NCBI GenBank assembly: GCA_023428755.1
Contig: JAEYWX010000006.1
Location: 186,001-250,000 of the forward strand
Length of the DNA stretch: 64,000 nt
Reading direction: 5' to 3'
DNA from: Bacteroidota bacterium
GTDB taxonomy: Bacteria > Bacteroidota > Bacteroidia > Chitinophagales > Chitinophagaceae
The notes beneath the pieces are model-generated. The model was given only the letters and a program-made list of their open reading frames with translations, made no database searches and had not been told where the DNA came from. The translations under genes were made by a program, and so were the position numbers. Within the stretch, counting starts at the first letter, position 1. Each line of letters starts with the position of its first letter. Positions 60,499 through 64,000 of this stretch are shown one piece after another.

Positions 60499-61212
60499 AT
60501 GCTTCCAAAATACAAACGTGTTCTCCTCAAACTTTCCGGTGAGTCTTTAATGGGCGATAAGAATTTCGGTATGGACTCGGCCGTTATAGGTCAATATGCC
60601 CAAAGTATTAAAAGCATTACTTCCTTAGGTGTGCAGGTAGCCATTGTTATTGGCGGAGGTAATATTTACCGTGGAATGAACGAGGCAGAAACAGGTATTG
60701 AACGGGCACATGGCGATTACATGGGCATGCTGGCCACGGTGATCAACGGCATGGCCTTGCAGGCCGGATTGGAAAAAGCCGGTGTGTACACCCGTTTGCA
60801 AAGCGCTATTAAAATGGAACAGATTGCGGAACCATATATCCGCCGCCGGGCGATCCGTCATTTGGAAAAAGGGCGTGTGGTAATTTTTGGTGCAGGTACC
60901 GGCAATCCCTATTTCACAACTGATACGGCAGGTTCACTTCGTGCAATTGAGATCAATGCCGATGTAATTCTGAAAGGAACACGGGTAGATGGTATTTACA
61001 CAGCCGATCCGGAAAAAGATCCCACAGCTACAAAATTTGAACGCATTACCTTCCAGGAATGTTTGAGCAAAAACCTGCGGGTGATGGATATGACGGCGTT
61101 TACACTCTGCATGGAAAATAATTTACCCATTATTGTGTTCGACATGAATAAGCAGGATAACCTGAAGCGTGTGGTTACCGGCGAAAACGTAGGAACTATT
61201 GTAAACGGGTAA
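60499..61212 (+). CDS. pyrH: UMP kinase
   Basis: 237-residue amino-acid-kinase-fold enzyme making UDP from UMP. Seen: KYKRVLLKLSGESLMGDKNF, VAIVIGGGNIYRGMNEAETG, MGMLATVINGMALQAGLEKA, IFGAGTGNPYFTTDTAGSLR and LKGTRVDGIYTADPEKDPTA. Standard length and start. Confidence 0.97.
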   Translation: MLPKYKRVLLKLSGESLMGDKNFGMDSAVIGQYAQSIKSITSLGVQVAIVIGGGNIYRGMNEAETGIERAHGDYMGMLATVINGMALQAGLEKAGVYTRLQSAIKMEQIAEPYIRRRAIRHLEKGRVVIFGAGTGNPYFTTDTAGSLRAIEINADVILKGTRVDGIYTADPEKDPTATKFERITFQECLSKNLRVMDMTAFTLCMENNLPIIVFDMNKQDNLKRVVTGENVGTIVNG

Positions 61213-61340
61213 TCCTTTTCACATTCGGTAAAAGGTTGGGGATAAAATTACAGCCACAACTCTTCTTCACTACTTTTATTGAAGCTAACTTTCCCTTGCA
61301 ATCCGTTTGCAGAGTTTGTTGCACCTTAATATTTACACAC

Positions 61341-62357
61341 ATGCCAGCTATTTTTCTTGCGATACAGCTTTCTGTTTTAGAAATTGTGATGTTTCAGATC
61401 GGGGCATTGGTGTTGGGTTTTGTGATCCATTATTTCTGGAACATGCGCAATGGCAGCCAGTTCGATCAGGATCTGGATGTAGCGAAATACGAGAAGGAAG
61501 CACACGACTGGCGCATGAAATATTACAATGTGCTGGAGCAACAAAAAGAATCGGGCGAACACTTGAGCAAAGATTTGCTCCAGGCAAGAGAGAATGAACA
61601 GCTGCTGGCCGATGAAATTGAAGAGTTAAAAGCGTTGATACAGGAGTTGAAGAATCGTCCGCAGCAGGTGGTTGTGGAATCTTCAACAGCTGTCGTATCA
61701 GCAGAAGTTAGTCCGGCTGAATACCTGGCACAGTTAAAATCGGCACAGGATCATTTACTCCAACACAATCAGAATATTTCCAAACTGCTGAGCCAGGTTG
61801 ATCTGCTGGAAAAAGTAGAGCAGAAACACCAGGATACATTGCAACAGAATCAATACCTCTCTGAGCAATTACAATTATTACGTCGCTCCTTAACAGAAAA
61901 AGAAAGTGAGCTTAATACTATTCGTCAGCAAACAGTGCTTACACAGGAAATGAAGAACAGGCTGGAAACCGCTTACGATGAGTTCAATGAAATTCAATCG
62001 AAACTGATGAAAGTAGAGCAACAACTTTCGGTACCACAAACCAATGCACTCCGGTACGATGAAATGGAAGAAGCGAATCATCTCTTGTCGGTTGAGTTGA
62101 ATGATTTGCGCAGTAAACAGCGTGAACTTGTGGAAGAGAATTCAAGACTGTCGCAACATGTGATTGAAATGGAAAGCAAGTTGAAAGAAGCAAATTTGCA
62201 GCGTCAGCAGCTCAGTAAACGAAATGAATTTTTAGAGGAGCTGAATAAAGATCTGCAGCAGGTGAGCGATCACAATAAAAAACTGGAATCGCAGCTTTCC
62301 CGGCTTTCTGAAATTGAAGCCATGCTGGCACGGATTTCTTCCAATCAAAATCAGTAA
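61341..62357 (+). CDS. membrane-anchored coiled-coil protein of unknown function
   Basis: 338 residues from ATG 61341 (MPAIFLAIQLSVLEIVMFQI); an open frame to 61236 adds no recognisable signal. One N-terminal membrane helix (FLAIQLSVLEIVMFQIGALV), then almost entirely charged heptad sequence from about residue 60 to 335, as in a long coiled coil. Rich in Gln, Glu, Lys and Leu. No catalytic domain. Possibly a structural or cell-envelope scaffold; no function is claimed. Confidence 0.7.
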   Translation: MPAIFLAIQLSVLEIVMFQIGALVLGFVIHYFWNMRNGSQFDQDLDVAKYEKEAHDWRMKYYNVLEQQKESGEHLSKDLLQARENEQLLADEIEELKALIQELKNRPQQVVVESSTAVVSAEVSPAEYLAQLKSAQDHLLQHNQNISKLLSQVDLLEKVEQKHQDTLQQNQYLSEQLQLLRRSLTEKESELNTIRQQTVLTQEMKNRLETAYDEFNEIQSKLMKVEQQLSVPQTNALRYDEMEEANHLLSVELNDLRSKQRELVEENSRLSQHVIEMESKLKEANLQRQQLSKRNEFLEELNKDLQQVSDHNKKLESQLSRLSEIEAMLARISSNQNQ

Positions 62358-62384
62358 ATCAGTATTTCTTCGCAGTTCCTTTCT

Positions 62385-62392
62385 TAGATTTG
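62385..62392 (+). promoter_or_regulatory. candidate -7 box (TAGATTTG) for pdxH
   Basis: Full match to TAnnTTTG, 25 bases before the pdxH ATG, a typical distance. No clear -33 element. Confidence 0.4.
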
Positions 62393-62416
62393 GCGCTTCA
62401 TTAAAACAATTGTTTT

Positions 62417-63058
62417 ATGTCGTCCATTGCTGATATCCGCAGAGATTATTCTCTCAAAACATTGAATGAAGAAGATGCAGCCGATTCACCATTTCTGCAA
62501 TTTGCTGATTGGTGGCAACAGGCCATTGAATCTGAGATTGATGAAGTAAATGCAATGACGCTGGCAACTGCATCGCTGGAAGCAGTTCCTTCGGCACGTA
62601 TTGTTTTGCTGAAAGGATACGATGAAAAGGGCTTTGTGTTTTATACCAATTACGAAAGTGCCAAAGGAAGAGAACTGGCTGAGAATCCAAAAGCCAGTTT
62701 GTTGTTTTTCTGGAAAGAACTGGAACGGCAGATACGCATCACCGGTATTGTAGAAAAAGTAAGTGCTGCCGAAAGCGATGAGTATTTTTTATCACGACCC
62801 ACAGGTTCACAAATAGGAGCATGGGCATCGCCACAAAGTCATGTGATCGAAAACCGGAGCTGGCTGGAGAACAATGTTAAAATGCTGGAAGAAAAATTCA
62901 GTACGGAAAGCGTAATACGTCCACCACATTGGGGTGGTTACCGTGTTAAGCCCGTGATCATTGAATTCTGGCAGGGAAGGAGCAGTCGCCTGCACGACCG
63001 GTTGCAATATTCACTGCATGAAGATGGTACCTGGAAGATTGAACGGTTGGCACCATAA
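62417..63058 (+). CDS. pdxH: pyridoxamine 5'-phosphate oxidase
   Basis: 213-residue FMN enzyme of vitamin B6 synthesis and salvage. Seen: SARIVLLKGYDEKGFVFYTN, YESAKGRELAENPKASLLFF, VSAAESDEYFLSRPTGSQIG, RPPHWGGYRVKPVIIEFWQG and the closing RSSRLHDRLQYS. All are family signatures; length is standard. It converges on the Thx gene. Confidence 0.96.
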   Translation: MSSIADIRRDYSLKTLNEEDAADSPFLQFADWWQQAIESEIDEVNAMTLATASLEAVPSARIVLLKGYDEKGFVFYTNYESAKGRELAENPKASLLFFWKELERQIRITGIVEKVSAAESDEYFLSRPTGSQIGAWASPQSHVIENRSWLENNVKMLEEKFSTESVIRPPHWGGYRVKPVIIEFWQGRSSRLHDRLQYSLHEDGTWKIERLAP

Positions 63059-63062
63059 AAGT

Positions 63063-63140
63063 GAAGTACGAGGTATGAAGCAGGAATTCCCCTGCTGTGC
63101 AGAAGCATTCGCTTATCAGACAATTCTTACCTCGTACTTC
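63063..63140. repeat. 13-bp inverted repeat with nested hairpin between convergent genes
   Basis: GAAGTACGAGGTA (63063-63075) and TACCTCGTACTTC (63128-63140) are perfect arms. Inside lies a smaller hairpin GCAGG-AATTCC-CCTGC (63080-63095). It starts five bases after the pdxH stop and ends ten bases before the Thx stop, so it may serve as a two-way terminator, though U-runs are lacking. Confidence 0.8.
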
Positions 63141-63149
63141 TTACTTGTA

Positions 63150-63269
63150 TTAGTCTTTTTTCTCCGCTTTTTTTGGAGCTGCTTTTTTAACTGCTTTTGC
63201 AGGACGGCTTTTGCCGAATGAACCTAAAAAGCGTTTTCCTTTTGCTGTTTTTTTATCACCTCTGCCCAT
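63150..63269 (-). CDS. 30S ribosomal protein THX (Thx/bS21-neighbour small protein)
   Basis: A 39-residue, strongly basic protein read on the minus strand: MGRGDKKTAKGKRFLGSFGK, then SRPAKAVKKAAPKKAEKKD. The MGxGDKKT-x-KGKxxxGSxGxxRP core is that of Thermus Thx and its Bacteroidota relatives, which sit at the top of the 30S head. The Ala/Lys tail extension is longer than in Thermus. Easily missed because of its size. It lies downstream of the HU gene and is separated from it by a terminator. Confidence 0.85.
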   Translation of the reverse strand: MGRGDKKTAKGKRFLGSFGKSRPAKAVKKAAPKKAEKKD

Positions 63270-63341
63270 AGTAAAATTTATTTGAAACGTAAATGTAACG
63301 ATGATGGAGCAATTACTGCTCCTGTTTTCGAAAGTTGGTTA

Positions 63342-63378
63342 TAAAAAAAGCAAGAAACGAACTGTTTCTTGCTTTTTT
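63342..63378 (-). terminator. intrinsic terminator of the HU gene
   Basis: AAAAAAGCAAGAAAC and GTTTCTTGCTTTTTT form a perfect 15-bp stem with a five-base loop. Read on the minus strand it ends in a T-run, 15 bases after the HU stop codon. Confidence 0.92.
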
Positions 63379-63392
63379 CCGAAAGCAAACAA

Positions 63393-63662
63393 TCAGAGCT
63401 TTGCAGCCAATTCTTTACCTGCTTTAAATTTCGCAACTTTTTTTGCTTTGATTTTAATGGTAGCACCTGTTTGCGGGTTACGACCTGTACGTGCAGCACG
63501 CTTGGTTACAGAGAAAGTACCGAAACCAACCAATGTTACTTTGCCACCACTTTTCAATGTTTTGGTAACTGCTTCAATGAAAGAATCCAATACTGCATTT
63601 GCCTGTGTCTTTGAAAGTTCCGCATCTTCGGAAATCTTTGCTACTAATTCAGCTTTGTTCAT
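63393..63662 (-). CDS. hup: HU-family DNA-binding protein
   Basis: 89-residue nucleoid protein: MNKAELVAKISEDAELSKTQ, ANAVLDSFIEAVTKTLKSGG, KVTLVGFGTFSVTKRAARTG and RNPQTGATIKIKAKKVAKFK, the last containing the RNP tip that bends DNA. Standard length. It has a consensus promoter and its own terminator, so is transcribed alone at high level. Confidence 0.96.
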   Translation of the reverse strand: MNKAELVAKISEDAELSKTQANAVLDSFIEAVTKTLKSGGKVTLVGFGTFSVTKRAARTGRNPQTGATIKIKAKKVAKFKAGKELAAKL

Positions 63663-63684
63663 AGTGAGAATTTTTTAAGTGGGG

Positions 63685-63714
63685 CAAATATAGACGGTTT
63701 TGTATTCCAACAAA
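63685..63714 (-). promoter_or_regulatory. consensus Bacteroidota promoter of hup
   Basis: On the minus strand TTTG, an 18-base spacer and TATATTTG, a full match to the TTTG / TAnnTTTG consensus of the primary sigma factor. The -7 box ends 22 bases before the HU ATG. Confidence 0.7.
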
Positions 63715-63823
63715 ATTTTTTTACCTGTACTGAAACATGTAAAGAAATCGCTGGAAACCGCATGGATAAAGGATTCTGTATATGCTTGCTTTTTTTTGGT
63801 GCAGTGAAAAAAGAGGCAATACT

Positions 63824-63851
63824 GCTGAAATGCCTGTGCAGCAAGGGTTTC
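63824..63851 (+). repeat. 28-bp direct repeat, copy 1
   Basis: GCTGAAATGCCTGTGCAGCA followed by AGGGTTTC. Copy 2 begins 40 bases later with two substitutions. Confidence 0.85.
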
Positions 63852-63863
63852 GGAAATGCATTG

Positions 63864-63891
63864 GCTGAAATGCTTGTACAGCAAGGGTTTC
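63864..63891 (+). repeat. 28-bp direct repeat, copy 2
   Basis: GCTGAAATGCTTGTACAGCA followed by AGGGTTTC (then AGC). This copy is also partly palindromic: outer arms GCTGAAA/TTTCAGC and inner arms CTTG/CAAG. It resembles a protein-binding or recombinase-type site, but no such gene is in the window. Confidence 0.85.
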
Positions 63892-64000
63892 AGCCGTTCT
63901 GTTTTGTAGGGAGAAGTAATGAAAGGCACAGTATTATTTTCCACAATTACTGCACAAGTTCCATTACGCTGCGGAATGCAATAAAACGGTTGCCCCATTT

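Larger units (their letters stand above)
63663..64000. other. 338-base region upstream of hup, no recognised gene
   Basis: Contains the hup promoter and a pair of 28-bp direct repeats. A 107-codon minus-strand frame (63675-63998) resembles no family and has no signal of coding. In related genomes mutY often lies divergently on this side of hup; its start could be just past the window. Confidence 0.6.

Noticed and set aside
60353..60550. 65-codon open frame ahead of pyrH
   Set aside because: Overlaps pyrH, basic and Ser-rich composition with no family likeness; judged to be untranslated leader.
63675..63998. 107-codon minus-strand frame at the window end
   Set aside because: Covers the hup promoter and the direct repeats; composition unlike neighbouring genes.
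1..64000. tRNA, rRNA or prophage genes
   Set aside because: None was recognised on either strand by reading; a dedicated RNA search was not possible here.

Overview
The window reads as one piece of a Bacteroidota chromosome, most likely from the Chitinophagaceae or a close relative (family placement is inference). Supporting signs: a NusG-paralogue-led exopolysaccharide locus, TAnnTTTG-type -7 promoter boxes with few Shine-Dalgarno sequences, frequent TTG/GTG starts, a Thx-type small ribosomal protein, a DUF6089-like outer membrane protein, and a monocyclic-carotenoid gene set of the kind described in marine and freshwater Bacteroidota. No rRNA, tRNA, CRISPR array, prophage or insertion sequence was recognised.

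Positions 1 to about 44,700 form a single-strand surface-polysaccharide locus. It opens with the end of a NusG-like antiterminator, a Wza-type lipoprotein and a Wzc-type tyrosine autokinase with an extreme Gly-Tyr tail. It then carries two AsnB-type amidotransferases, a module pairing a beta-keto acid cleavage enzyme with an acyltransferase and a sugar aminotransferase, a Wzm/Wzt ABC exporter, a WbpB/WbpD/WbpE-like trio for a 2,3-diacetamido uronic acid, about sixteen glycosyltransferases (GT2, GT4, GT10, a WecF-like GT56 and a CgeB-like enzyme), four FkbM methyltransferases, a Wzy-like polymerase and a NodU-type carbamoyltransferase. It ends with gmd/fcl for GDP-L-fucose, a CpsB-type tyrosine phosphatase and a last GT4. 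Many genes overlap by 4 to 23 bases, suggesting translational coupling. No Wzx flippase or initiating phosphoglycosyl transferase is present.

Positions 44,793 to 52,726 are a carotenoid locus: a MerR-type regulator with an intact CarH-like B12 photoreceptor signature, a terminator, an ECF sigma factor, then crtI, crtB, idi, a second CrtI-type desaturase (crtD-like), cruF, crtZ and a CrtYcd-type lycopene cyclase. Together these would make a monocyclic, hydroxylated, hydrated carotenoid of the saproxanthin type, probably under light and/or ECF sigma control.

Positions 52,754 to 64,000 are mostly housekeeping: a lipoprotein and an outer membrane protein on the minus strand behind a palindromic operator, then serC, a DUF1015 gene, a TPR protein, a long-chain acyl-CoA synthetase, a small GIY-YIG nuclease next to a duplicated 170-bp composite repeat, pyrH, a coiled-coil membrane protein, pdxH, a tiny Thx ribosomal protein gene and an HU gene.

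The most interesting items are the CoA-enzyme/acyltransferase/aminotransferase module (possible unusual N-acyl sugar), the CarH plus ECF sigma plus saproxanthin-type cluster with tandem hairpins before the cyclase, and the GIY-YIG gene beside its duplicated palindromic repeats.
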